From Lachnospiraceae bacterium (GTDB taxonomy: Bacteria > Bacillota_A > Clostridia > Lachnospirales > Lachnospiraceae): a stretch of 24,644 bases of DNA. Shown here piece by piece: positions 1 to 8,900 of the stretch (position 1 is the first letter of the stretch; the number at the start of each line of letters is the position of its first letter). The stretch covers positions 1 through 24,644 of the forward strand of contig JAILPG010000120.1 of NCBI GenBank assembly GCA_024699595.1. The letters are read 5' to 3'. Position numbers and translations under genes: made by a program. The notes under the pieces were generated by a model. The model was not told the origin of the DNA and did not search any database. It worked only from the letters and a program-made list of their open reading frames with translations.

Positions 1-420
1 CATCGTATTTTCCACCGAAAACCCCTTTGCTACGAGAAAGTCAAGATAGACGGTATTTTTTGCCCTGCACCAGAGTCTAAGGATATGATCTGAAAACTCC
101 TTCTTATAGATGGATATAAGCCTGTCAAGCAGCATGTCGGAGGCTGGAACCTCAGCTTCCCCGTAGCCTTTAAAGCTTGCATGGACAAATCTTTTTCCCG
201 TGTAGGAAGGGTCGCAGTAGGATCCATATCCCCTCATAAGGCAGCCTGTTCCCGAGATAACCGTATATTCCGGGGAAAGAGAGCTTACGGCGAGGATGAC
301 GGTAGATCCTATGATATCTCCGTTGTGGTTTATCTCCATAAGCACGTGGCTGTCGGTTTGTTTAAGCAGATCTTCATATTTTTTGTCATAAAGGATAATC
401 CGCAGATCTTTCATGAACAT
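1..420 (-). CDS. GNAT-like acetyltransferase, partial (C-terminus outside window)
   Basis: The frame is open for 140 codons from an ATG at 420-418 down to the window edge. It begins MFMKDLRIILYDKKYEDLL, and its last visible part, LRLWCRAKNTVYLDFLVAKG, resembles the late GNAT segment in which an aromatic-rich strand precedes a helix and a 'kGF' turn. That resemblance is the only basis for the family call; the acetyl-CoA pyrophosphate loop (R/Q-x-x-G-x-G/A) is not clearly visible. An in-frame stop at 465-463 limits the 5' extension, and no good Shine-Dalgarno precedes the ATG; a second ATG lies at 414. The gene diverges from the L,D-transpeptidase gene and shares a 179-base intergenic region with it. 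Coding potential looks real; the function is tentative. Confidence 0.55.
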   Translation of the reverse strand, partial: MFMKDLRIILYDKKYEDLLKQTDSHVLMEINHNGDIIGSTVILAVSSLSPEYTVISGTGCLMRGYGSYCDPSYTGKRFVHASFKGYGEAEVPASDMLLDRLISIYKKEFSDHILRLWCRAKNTVYLDFLVAKGFSVENTM

Positions 421-477
421 AATAATAGCATTTGAAATTCTTTTTTTCCATGATTTATTCCACTATCACGATGTTTG

Positions 478-486
478 TGATATACT
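478..486 (+). promoter_or_regulatory. Extended -10 promoter of the L,D-transpeptidase gene
   Basis: TGATATACT is an extended -10 element (TGn followed by TATACT). At a 17-base spacing the -35 position (458-463, TTCCAC) is poor, which is usual when a TGn extension is present. A start point near 493 would give a leader of about 105 bases before the ATG at 600. The leader contains the short inverted repeat AGAGC-T-GCTCT at 541-551. The rest of the 421-599 gap shows nothing else I can name. Confidence 0.45.
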
Positions 487-599
487 AAACGCGCATATCG
501 GATATTGACGCCTGCACAGGCATAAAGAGGGCAGATCGCAAGAGCTGCTCTAATGTTGTGGGAGAAGATATCCGGGATTTCATGGTGTTTGAGGACGTT

Positions 600-3359
600 A
601 TGGATAACAGGACGAATAATAAAAGGAACGGTACGAAGGGCCGTCCCGTCAGGAATATAGAGGTTTCAAAGCTCCAGGAGCTGAGGCGGTTAAATGAGGA
701 TAAGCAGGCTCTGACAGCAAGGCAGGAAGAGAATGCAAGGATCGTTGAGGAGTTAAGAAGAAGAGAACTTGAGGAGAGAAACGGAAATTACGCAAGGACT
801 GATAACTACGACCTTCCGGCAAACGGCATAAGGACAGGCGAAGGAAGCATCGACGTAATAAATGTCAACAAGGAAAAGGAACTCAGGGAAAAGGCCTTAA
901 GATATCAGGCTTACTTAAGGGAAGAAGAGCAGAGAGCAAGAGAAGAAGACAGACGGATAAGGGAACTCGAAGAGGAGATAAAGAAGAGGAAGGCACTTGC
1001 CGAGAAGGAGAGAAGTGCTGAAAACAAGGGCCCCAAATCCGGAACCGTCATTAAGAAAAACGTAAAGAAAGCTTCCACTGAGAATAAACCTGCACAAAGA
1101 CCCGCAAATGACAGAAACAATGACGGCGAGGCTTTGGGCGGGAATGCTCTGAAACCTTCGAGATCGGGAGCACCCGGAAAGCCCGGGGCAGACGCAAAAA
1201 CGGGAAAGCCCGAAAGGCCCGTAAAGCCCGAAAGACCGGCAAAGCCCGTAAATCCGGCTGATACGACGATGCCTGCGGGGACAGACAGTCCACAAAAAGC
1301 CGCAAAGCCAGATAAGGGTGTAAACAAAAAGCCTGAGACAAATGCCCCTGCAAATGCTCCGGTAAAGGCAAAGGATACTGCTAAAACTTCCGTAAACGGT
1401 GCGGATACGGGTAAAGACAGAAAGGATCCCAAAGCTTCGGCAGCTCCAAAAGAGCTTAAGGAAGACAAAGACAAAAAAGCCGTAAACGGTACGGACAAGA
1501 GCGAAAGAGGCGGGGCACAGAAGCCAAAGGATCTAAAGAAAGCCGAAGGTGACAGTAAGTCTGAAAAGACTGTTTCCGAAAAAGAGACAAAAGATAATGC
1601 AGCTAAGGCCGCAAAAGACGATATAAAAAAGAGTCCGGAAAGCTCTAAGGATCAGGCCGGGGATAAGAAACCGGAGTCCGGTGCAGATAAAAAGACCGAA
1701 GAAAAGAAGGACGAAAAGTCTGCATCAGGAATAAATGATAAGGCACAGGAAAAGCCCGAAAAAGCGCCCGAGAGCGATAAGAACGCGGATGTTTCAGATA
1801 CACCGCCCGTAGAAAAGAAGCCTAAAAAGAACTATCTTCTGTTAATGGTAAAACATCCTGCTTTCAGGATATGCCTGATCTCGGCTGCAGCGCTTCTGTT
1901 TATTGTCTATATCAGCGGGATGATATATTATAAATCCAGATTCTATCCTCTTACTACCGTAAACGGTATCGACTGCAGCAAAAAGGGTGCAGCCGAAACG
2001 GAGGCTTTGATCAGGGAGAAGATCGTAAGCTATACGCTGACGGTAAACGGAAGAAACGGTGTGACGGGAGTCATCAGTTCATCGGACATCACCCTTAATC
2101 CGGTATTTAACGGTGAGGTCGCAAAGGCGATAAAAGCCCAGAAGACCTCCAAATGGCCGTTTGAGTTAAATAAGCCTCATGAGCTTGAGATAGAGGAGAT
2201 CACTTATTATTCGGCTTCGGGACTTGCTGCCGCAGTAAGTAAGCTTCCGTTCTTTGATCCAAAGAACATCAGGCAGCCGGTCGATGCCTATGTAGGAGAT
2301 GTGACGGACGAGGGTTACGTCGTTACCAAAGAGGATAACGGTTCCGTTCCGATAAAGGATGCGATAGTCATGACTGTTTCGGAAGCATGTGATACCCTTG
2401 AAACGGAAGTGAGCATTGATAATGACAGCTGTTACAAGACAGCCGATATCAGATCGGATGATCCGAAGCTCAATGAGCTCATAGATAATCTCAACGAGTA
2501 CTGTGCCGCCAAGATAACGTATGTTTTCGGCGACAAAACAGAGGTGCTTGATGCCGAAAAGATCAATGAGTGGATAAGCGTTGAAGGTACCGAGGTTACC
2601 TTTGATGAGTCGAAGGTTTCTGAGTATGTGACCGCACTTGCCAAAAAATATGATACCTTCGGCCAGCCTCATAAGTTAAAGACCCATACGGGCGAAGAGA
2701 TCACGATCACCGCCGGCGCTTACGGATGGTGGATAGACAGGCCTGCCGAGACAGAGGCTCTTATCGACGCCATCAAATCCGGATACAGGGGAGAACGTAC
2801 TCCCGTATACAAATCAGAGGGCGCGGTATACGGCGAAAATGATTACGGTGATAATTATGTAGAGGTCGATCTTACAGAACAGCATCTGTGGGTATATGTT
2901 GACGGTAAAGTCGCAGCAGAGAGCGATCTCGTATCCGGAAACGTCTCACAGGGAAACGGGACACATACAGGTATCTACGGCATCACCTACAAGGAGGAAA
3001 ACGCCACCTTAAGGGGAGCAAATTATGCTTCGCATGTATCCTACTGGATGCCGTTTAACGGAAATGAGGGTATGCATGATGCTACCTGGCGTTCAAGCTT
3101 CGGAGGGGACATATATCTGACAAACGGTTCCCACGGCTGTGTAAACCTACCTCTTTCCAATGCAGGGAAGATTTTCTCGTTAGTGGAAAAGGGTGAAGCT
3201 GTGATCGTATACGGCGGAAAATCCTATACTCCGCCCGCACAGCAGACGCTTGACAACCTGACTCCGGAGCAGCAGCTTGCGCTCCTTATACAGGCAGGAC
3301 TTATAAATCCCGACGGTACCATTCCGGTTCCGGCCGATAACGTGGAGAATCAGGAATAA
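600..3359 (+). CDS. YkuD-family L,D-transpeptidase with long charged cytoplasmic N-terminal region
   Basis: A predicted single-pass membrane enzyme that would form 3-3 cross-links in peptidoglycan or attach molecules to it. With the ATG at 600 (GAGGA four bases upstream) it has 919 residues; a GTG at 558 and an ATG at 582 are in-frame alternatives with poorer ribosome sites. Residues about 15-140 are Glu/Arg/Lys-rich and coiled-coil-like. Residues about 140-415 are low complexity in Lys, Pro, Ala, Asp and Glu, including repeated KPERP units. One membrane helix lies near 422-444. An extracellular region of about 300 residues follows, resembling the peptidoglycan-binding domain often found before YkuD. 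The catalytic domain starts near 754, with His826 and the SHGCVNLPL motif whose nucleophile is Cys847. Typical family members are far shorter. It is first in a run of four plus-strand genes. Confidence 0.9.
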   Translation: MDNRTNNKRNGTKGRPVRNIEVSKLQELRRLNEDKQALTARQEENARIVEELRRRELEERNGNYARTDNYDLPANGIRTGEGSIDVINVNKEKELREKALRYQAYLREEEQRAREEDRRIRELEEEIKKRKALAEKERSAENKGPKSGTVIKKNVKKASTENKPAQRPANDRNNDGEALGGNALKPSRSGAPGKPGADAKTGKPERPVKPERPAKPVNPADTTMPAGTDSPQKAAKPDKGVNKKPETNAPANAPVKAKDTAKTSVNGADTGKDRKDPKASAAPKELKEDKDKKAVNGTDKSERGGAQKPKDLKKAEGDSKSEKTVSEKETKDNAAKAAKDDIKKSPESSKDQAGDKKPESGADKKTEEKKDEKSASGINDKAQEKPEKAPESDKNADVSDTPPVEKKPKKNYLLLMVKHPAFRICLISAAALLFIVYISGMIYYKSRFYPLTTVNGIDCSKKGAAETEALIREKIVSYTLTVNGRNGVTGVISSSDITLNPVFNGEVAKAIKAQKTSKWPFELNKPHELEIEEITYYSASGLAAAVSKLPFFDPKNIRQPVDAYVGDVTDEGYVVTKEDNGSVPIKDAIVMTVSEACDTLETEVSIDNDSCYKTADIRSDDPKLNELIDNLNEYCAAKITYVFGDKTEVLDAEKINEWISVEGTEVTFDESKVSEYVTALAKKYDTFGQPHKLKTHTGEEITITAGAYGWWIDRPAETEALIDAIKSGYRGERTPVYKSEGAVYGENDYGDNYVEVDLTEQHLWVYVDGKVAAESDLVSGNVSQGNGTHTGIYGITYKEENATLRGANYASHVSYWMPFNGNEGMHDATWRSSFGGDIYLTNGSHGCVNLPLSNAGKIFSLVEKGEAVIVYGGKSYTPPAQQTLDNLTPEQQLALLIQAGLINPDGTIPVPADNVENQE

Positions 3360-3395
3360 ATAAATAAATATATGTTTTTTGAAAGGAGTATTGTT

Positions 3396-4286
3396 ATGGC
3401 TTATGTTTTACTGGCATTTATAGTGCTGATCATTATCCTTGCTTTCAGGTGCATCTGCATAGTACCTCAGGCAAACGCATGGATAGTTGAGTTTCTGGGA
3501 AAGTATTATGCATCCTGGACCGCAGGTATTCATTTCAGGATACCGTTCTTCTACAGGGTCGTTAAAAAGGTTTCCTTAAAGGAGCAGGTGGCTGATTTTG
3601 AGCCGCAGCCCGTTATCACCAAGGATAACGCCACAATGATGGTTGACTCGGTAGTATTCTTCCAGGTGTTTGATGCAAGACTGTTTACCTACGGTGTAGA
3701 GAGACCCATTGCCGCAATAGAGAATCTGTCAGCGACTACTCTTAGAAATATCATAGGTTCGATGACGATAGATGAGACGCTCACATCCCGTGACAGCATT
3801 AACGGACAGATAACCACTATCCTTGATCAGGCCACCGATAAGTGGGGTATCAAGGTATCGAGAGTCGAAGTAAAGAACATCCAGCCGCCCCGTTCGATCC
3901 AGGATGCGATGGAAAAGCAGATGAGGGCAGAGAGAGAAAAGAGAGAAGCCATCCTTACCGCTGAAGGTAAGAAGCAGTCGGCCATCACTCTTGCAGAAGG
4001 TGAAAAGCAGGCAGCTATCCTTCGTGCAGAGGCCGTCAAGGAACAGACGATCAGAGAGGCTGAAGGTCAGGCAGAGGCTCTGCTTGCAGTACAGAGAGCA
4101 AGGGCAGAGGGTATCAGGCTCATCAACGAAGCCAATCCTTCGGCACAGTATCTTACTCTTAAGTCCTATGAGACAGCCGAGAACATGGCAAACGGCCAGG
4201 CAACAAAGATCATAGTGCCCTCGGATATCGCAAATCTTGCAGGAACATTAAGCGCATTAACGGAATCGGTTAAAAAGGATCAGTAA
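3396..4286 (+). CDS. SPFH/stomatin-prohibitin family membrane protein (QmcA/HflC-like)
   Basis: A 296-residue protein of the stomatin/prohibitin/flotillin/HflK-C superfamily, which forms large membrane-associated oligomers linked to membrane microdomains and protease control. It has an N-terminal membrane anchor (residues about 2-22, YVLLAFIVLIIIL). The SPFH domain follows (FLGKYYASWTAGIHFRIPF, then VITKDNATMMVDSVVFFQV and IRN-type helices). Next is a long Ala/Glu/Lys/Gln helix with repeated AEGxKQ segments (about 165-235), and last the conserved tail in NPSAQYLTLKSYE. I chose the ATG at 3396 because GAAAGGAG stands seven bases before it; an upstream in-frame ATG at 3372 lacks such a site. 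It follows the transpeptidase gene by 36 bases and is followed by a small membrane gene, not by a recognisable NfeD partner. Confidence 0.92.
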   Translation: MAYVLLAFIVLIIILAFRCICIVPQANAWIVEFLGKYYASWTAGIHFRIPFFYRVVKKVSLKEQVADFEPQPVITKDNATMMVDSVVFFQVFDARLFTYGVERPIAAIENLSATTLRNIIGSMTIDETLTSRDSINGQITTILDQATDKWGIKVSRVEVKNIQPPRSIQDAMEKQMRAEREKREAILTAEGKKQSAITLAEGEKQAAILRAEAVKEQTIREAEGQAEALLAVQRARAEGIRLINEANPSAQYLTLKSYETAENMANGQATKIIVPSDIANLAGTLSALTESVKKDQ

Positions 4287-4289
4287 GAT

Positions 4290-4745
4290 ATGAGTTCCGC
4301 TATACTAATATTTATTATAATCATTGGGCTTTTTGTCAGGGCTTATTCAAAGAACCCGGATATATTTAAGGGTGCGCAGAATACACCTAAAAGGACAGGT
4401 ACCGTAAACAGGATGAATGCTTTGGGACCTGCTCCTGCAGCAAAGCCCTTTAACAGTGGTATGCCTCCAAGGGCAGCCGTACAGGCAAGTCAGAATGATT
4501 TTATCCGTGCACACGGAGGTTTTTCCGACAGCAAGGTCTATAAGCAAATGGAAGACCGGAAAAATGACTGGATGGCAAAGCAGCTTCTGGAAGAGAAGAT
4601 CGCCTACTACAGGGTCAGAAAGATGTTTGACTTCAGATATGATGCAAAAAAGGATCATATGGAGAACTGCGATGCAAGAGATATAAGGGACAGCCATCGT
4701 CAAAACTGTGATGCGGACATGGTGGATACCGGGAAAGGAAGATAG
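4290..4745 (+). CDS. Small membrane-anchored protein with duplicated HxxNCDA motif, unknown function
   Basis: I do not recognise this 151-residue protein. It starts with a hydrophobic anchor (residues 4-16), followed by a Pro/Ala/Asn-rich linker to about residue 65 and a charged helical region (about 80-120). Near the C-terminus the motif HxxNCDA occurs twice, HMENCDA at 123-129 and HRQNCDA at 136-142. This gives H-x3-C-x8-H-x3-C, a spacing that could bind a metal ion. The ATG lies three bases after the SPFH stop codon and the stop lies four bases before the carboxypeptidase start, so all three are probably translated from one transcript. It occupies the place where an NfeD partner often follows an SPFH gene, but I see no NfeD features. 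The call rests on tight spacing and biased, gene-like codon use. Confidence 0.75.
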   Translation: MSSAILIFIIIIGLFVRAYSKNPDIFKGAQNTPKRTGTVNRMNALGPAPAAKPFNSGMPPRAAVQASQNDFIRAHGGFSDSKVYKQMEDRKNDWMAKQLLEEKIAYYRVRKMFDFRYDAKKDHMENCDARDIRDSHRQNCDADMVDTGKGR

Positions 4746-4749
4746 GAAA

Positions 4750-5706
4750 TTGAAAAGGTTATTAGCAGTAATACTTTCGGTATGCGTGTTTGCTGTTTCA
4801 TGCACGCAGATAAACGTAAACAGAACGGAAGCGGCTACGGCACTGCCTACGACAGTACAGCTTGCCGCCACATATACTTATGCGGAAATGTGTCAGGACA
4901 TAAATGAGCTGTGCGCGGCTTATCCTGGGATCGTAACCTCCGCTTCCTGCGGTGTAAGCGGCAGCGGGACCAATATCCCTTATCTGATAGTCGGAAATCC
5001 GTCAGCGCCTCATTCGATCATGATACAGGCTTCGATACATGCCCGTGAATATATTGCGACGCAGGTAACGATGGCTATCGTTGAATACTACGCAAAACAG
5101 TTTGCGACGGGAGGTCTTGCCGATGTATATGCATCAACCTGTTTTTACGTTGTTCCCATGGCTAATCCCGACGGTGTATCCATAGCCCAGATGATCAACA
5201 AGGACTGGAAGGCAAACGGAAACGGGGTAGATCTTAACAGGAATTTCCCGACATACTGGGAGATGACGCCATCACCTGCATCGCCCGGATCCAAGGAATT
5301 CAAGGGCTATTCAGCCGCATCCGAGAGTGAGACAAGGGCTTTGATGGGTCTTGCAACAGCGAGAAATCACAGCTGCTATATCAGCTATCACCAGCAGGGC
5401 AACGTGATCTATTATGACGATGATTTTGCTACGCCGACGGTATCGGCTCTTTCTGCACTGCTTGCACAGAACATCGCTTCAATAAACCGCTACACCCTCG
5501 TAAATGCAAAATCGGGTGCGAGCACAAACGGCGTTGGCAAGATGGGCGGCTTTAATGACTGGATACAGCTTACCCTTCAGAAGCCGGGTGTCACCGTTGA
5601 ATGCGGAAGCGCTTACGGGGCAGCAGGCCAGGGACAGGCGGCCTCCATTTATCAGCGGAATGCAGCGACATGGGCTCAGGTTGCCAGAGTTTTCGGCGGA
5701 TTTTAA
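4750..5706 (+). CDS. Secreted M14 zinc carboxypeptidase
   Basis: A predicted secreted metallopeptidase that removes C-terminal residues from peptides, or cleaves peptidoglycan stem peptides. I chose the TTG at 4750 because it starts a clean signal peptide (MKRLLAVILSVCVFAVSC) with GGAAG nine bases upstream; an in-frame ATG at 4708 would put a charged stretch before it. In this 318-residue form the M14 residues are all present: zinc ligands His97 and Glu100 in IHAREY, substrate-binding Arg164 in DLNRNF, third zinc ligand His214 in SYHQQGN, and catalytic Glu284 in VTVECGS. The Cys18 region is only a weak lipobox, so the mature protein may be soluble or anchored. The gene follows the small membrane protein gene by four bases. 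No clear terminator follows the stop codon. Confidence 0.92.
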   Translation: MKRLLAVILSVCVFAVSCTQINVNRTEAATALPTTVQLAATYTYAEMCQDINELCAAYPGIVTSASCGVSGSGTNIPYLIVGNPSAPHSIMIQASIHAREYIATQVTMAIVEYYAKQFATGGLADVYASTCFYVVPMANPDGVSIAQMINKDWKANGNGVDLNRNFPTYWEMTPSPASPGSKEFKGYSAASESETRALMGLATARNHSCYISYHQQGNVIYYDDDFATPTVSALSALLAQNIASINRYTLVNAKSGASTNGVGKMGGFNDWIQLTLQKPGVTVECGSAYGAAGQGQAASIYQRNAATWAQVARVFGGF

Positions 5707-5764
5707 GGGAAAGACCGTTTAAACCTGCCTTTTTTAAAGAATCTTAAAGGTTCCCAAATTCTTA

Positions 5765-5793
5765 TTGCATTTTTAAAATGCCTGTGATATCAT
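5765..5793 (+). promoter_or_regulatory. Promoter of the T7SS operon
   Basis: TTGCAT (5765-5770), a 17-base spacer, then TATCAT (5788-5793) with a TGA extension directly before it. This is one of the best promoter matches in the window. A start point near 5800 gives a leader of about 105 bases before the essC start codon. Confidence 0.65.
5767..5781. repeat. Inverted repeat in the spacer of the T7SS promoter, possible operator
   Basis: GCATTTT-T-AAAATGC has perfect seven-base arms and lies from the -35 element into the spacer. The position suits a repressor operator, but AT-rich palindromes of this size also occur by chance. Confidence 0.35.
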
Positions 5794-5809
5794 TTCAAAC
5801 ACGAATCAT

Positions 5810-5837
5810 ATGTATCCCCCCTTTAAAGGGGGGACAT
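5810..5837 (+). promoter_or_regulatory. Leader hairpin 1 of the T7SS operon
   Basis: CCCCCCTTTAAAGGGGGG (5816-5833) is a perfect 18-base palindrome. On its outer side ATGT (5810-5813) can pair with ACAT (5834-5837), leaving AT as a bulge. No run of T follows, so it does not look like an intrinsic terminator. Confidence 0.6.
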
Positions 5838-5838
5838 C

Positions 5839-5882
5839 TTACGCCTTTTCGAAGTGCATTCGCACGGATATTCAAAGCGTAA
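5839..5882 (+). promoter_or_regulatory. Leader hairpin 2 of the T7SS operon
   Basis: An extended imperfect stem. TTACGC pairs with GCGTAA, TTT with AAA, GAA with TTC, and GTGC with GCAC closing the tetraloop ATTC. The breaks are a single C and a TC on the 5' side and GGATA on the 3' side, for 16 base pairs in total. It ends ten bases before the essC Shine-Dalgarno (GAAAGGAA, 5892-5899). I know no riboswitch class that matches. Confidence 0.55.
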
Positions 5883-5905
5883 AAGTGAAGTGAAAGGAAT
5901 ATGGA

Positions 5906-8900
5906 TTGAAGATTACTGTTCTTGTATGCAATCATTCGCATGCAGTGGATAGGGTGATCTTGCCGGGAGGTTCAGAGGAGGTCTTTATCGACAGACATCT
6001 GTTCTGTTTAAGGGACAGTCATAGTCTGTTTCTTACAGCTGACGAAAGTGGGCTTAATATACTCTCAAATGATCAGGACAGATTAAGGATAGAAGGAGCA
6101 GCGGATGCTTTATATGCTGCGGGTGCCATAAGTGTTTCGGAAGTTTTGGATGCAACGGATGTTTCGGATGTGGCATACGCCTGTAAGAACATGACGGTCT
6201 GTAAAAGGGACAGCGAGTATTTCCTGATCACCGATCCGGGGGAGAGACTTAAGCTCTATGTGTTTTTTTCGGAAGAGGATTTCTGCGAGGCATATCATAT
6301 CGACAGAAGAGTGAGCGTGACTCTCGGTAATAGCCTTACACAGACCATCTGCATAATGTCTGTTGCAATGCTTTCGCCTGAACACCTTATCATAGAGCCT
6401 TATGCGGATCAGGATGATAAGGTGTCATATGATCTTACGGTAAAGGGTGAGGAAGGCTGTTATATAAACGGCTGCTTTGCAGGATGTGGACAGAGCAGGA
6501 TGCTGACACCCGGTGATGAGATACTCTTGCCGGGTATAAAGCTCCTTCTTCTGGGTGATGTCCTGCTCGTTATGGATCCAAGCGACAGAAGGGATCTGGA
6601 TAAAGCTTTGAGGCTTCGGATCATAAGGCTTGAAAGGATCAGGGAAGGTCCCTGCTTTTTAACAGGCGGTCACAGGGAGACAGAGCCCGTATACCCGCTT
6701 CCGAGGATAATACGAAAGACCGACACTGCCCCTGTGGAGCTCCTGCCGCCGCCTCCGAAAAAGGAGATAAAAAAAGACTCCGTCCTTATGACGGTCGGAC
6801 CGGCACTTACGATGACTCTTCCGATGCTTGTGGGAACTCTTGTAACACTGTATCTTTCGGGAAAGACCGGAAGGGAAAAAAGCCCGTATATGTATACGGG
6901 AATGATAACTGCCATACTGGCCGCATTTACGGGCGCGATCTGGGCCATTGGAGGCTTGAGGAAGAGAAAAGGGGATCTTAGAAGGGAGGAGATAAAGAGA
7001 AGAAGGATATACAGGGAATACATTGACGGCTCGATAAGGACTATAGCGGAAAAACACGAAAAAAACAGGGAGATACTGTTATTTATGTATCCTCCCGTAA
7101 GGGAGCTTATCGAAAACTTTGACAGGAGATATCTCTACAACAGAAAAGGTGACGATCCCGACAGATTGTTTGTAAGGCTCGGACGCGGGTGCATAAAGAG
7201 TGATACCTTTGTACAGCTTCCAAAGGAAAGGCTGGAAATGACCTGTGATGAGTTAAGTGACCTGCCTCAGATCATAAAGAGCAGGTACGGAGAGTATAAG
7301 GATGCTCCGGTTACCGTTGATCTGTTAAAGACAAGGATTACCGGGATATGCTCACATGATCATGAAAAGCTTGCAAATATCCTGTATCTGACCGTCGCCC
7401 AGCTCTGTTTTTTCCATACTCCGAAGATGCTTTCACTCTGTCTGGTATTTACAGATGATCTCATCCCGGAAGAGAGCTTGCGGGTATTCAGATTCCTGCC
7501 GCATGTAAGAGGAAACATGCTTCATATGGCATATGACCGGACCGGTGCGTTTAAGATACTTAGCGATGTCTGCGCGGGGCAGAGTGCAAAGGCAGAGGAA
7601 AAAGGCACAGAGGGTGTTCGAGAGATCATAATAATAACCGATGACATGGAGCCTGTCAGAGGGTATCTTAACAGGATGCCCCATGCAAGAGTGATCTGCC
7701 TGTCCGGTGATCGTATAAGGATACCCGCCGAATGCGGCATCATTATTGAGGATGATGAAGAGTACAGCGGGATATGGGACATAAATGACCCACATTTAAG
7801 CAGGGAATTTACATTTGACCGTATTGAAAAAAAAGACATAGAAAGGCTGTGTATCTTTCTGGACAGGGTATGTACGGATGATCTTGGCGGGGTAAAGGAG
7901 ATACCCGAAAGGGTAGTGCTGTCCGATGTTTTTCCCGGTATATCGGTAAGATCACCTGCCGAAACGACAGAGGTACTTAAGAATAATTACCTCAGAAACA
8001 ACACGCTTGGAAGCATATTTGCCCCGATAGGCATGGCAGCTGACGGACGGATCTGTATCCTTGATGTGCATGAAAAAGGACACGGACCCCACGGACTCAT
8101 CGCCGGGATGACCGGAAGCGGAAAGAGCGAGCTCTTACAGACGATCATCCTCTCCCTTGCCCTAAGGTATTCTCCTGACAGGCTCAACTTTTTCCTGATA
8201 GATTACAAGGGCGGTGGCATGGCAAATCTTTTTAAGGACCTGCCCCATCTGTGCGGCAGCATATCAAATCTGTCGGGAAGTGTCACCATGAGGGCCATGG
8301 TATCCATAAATTCCGAAAATGAAAGAAGACAGAAGCTGTTTTTAAAAAACGGGGTCAACAGCATCACGGAATATGAAAAGAAGTATCAAAGCGGGGAGAT
8401 AAGAGAAGCGCTTGCGCATATACTGATCGTCATAGATGAGTTTGCGGAGCTTAAGAAAAACGAGCCTGAGTTTATGAGGGAACTGATAAGCGTGGCACAG
8501 GTAGGCAGGAGTCTTGGGATACATCTTATCCTTGCCACGCAGAAGCCTCAGGGTACGGTTGACGACAATATCTACAGCAATTCAAGATTTCGCATTGCAC
8601 TGCGCGTTCAGGACAGATCGGACAGCATGGACATGCTGCACAGACCTGACGCCGCATATCTTACAAATCCGGGACGGGCCATTTTACAGGTCGGAAACGA
8701 CGAATATACCGAAGAATTCCAGAGCACATATTTAATGAACTTAACGGGGGAGAAAACAGATGAATACTACACAGCCATTCTTTTAGACAGAGACGGAAAC
8801 GAATATCCGCTATACATGAATGCCCCCGTAAGGGGTGGGGGCATAAGTGCAGGGGAAGGTACAGAGCCCGACCTTATGCTGATGCTTGATATGGTGAGCA

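Noticed and set aside
911..1498. Long minus-strand open frame (195 codons) and others opposite the L,D-transpeptidase tail
   Set aside because: It is rich in Ser, Phe and Leu only because the sense strand is Lys/Glu/Ala-rich low complexity; no ribosome site or family pattern.
2166..2672. 168-codon minus-strand frame opposite the extracellular part of the transpeptidase
   Set aside because: It lies wholly inside a well-supported gene and shows no motif or start signal.
3356..3372. AATA tetranucleotide repeat between the transpeptidase and SPFH genes
   Set aside because: About four copies in non-coding DNA; too short to argue for phase variation, and it does not alter a reading frame.
4290..4745. 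NfeD partner of the SPFH protein
   Set aside because: It has the right position, but a single N-terminal anchor and a Cys/His tail replace the multi-helix and OB-fold layout of NfeD.
5816..5833. CCCCCCTTTAAAGGGGGG as an intrinsic terminator of the carboxypeptidase gene
   Set aside because: No T-run follows, and it lies downstream of a good promoter for essC; a leader structure fits better.
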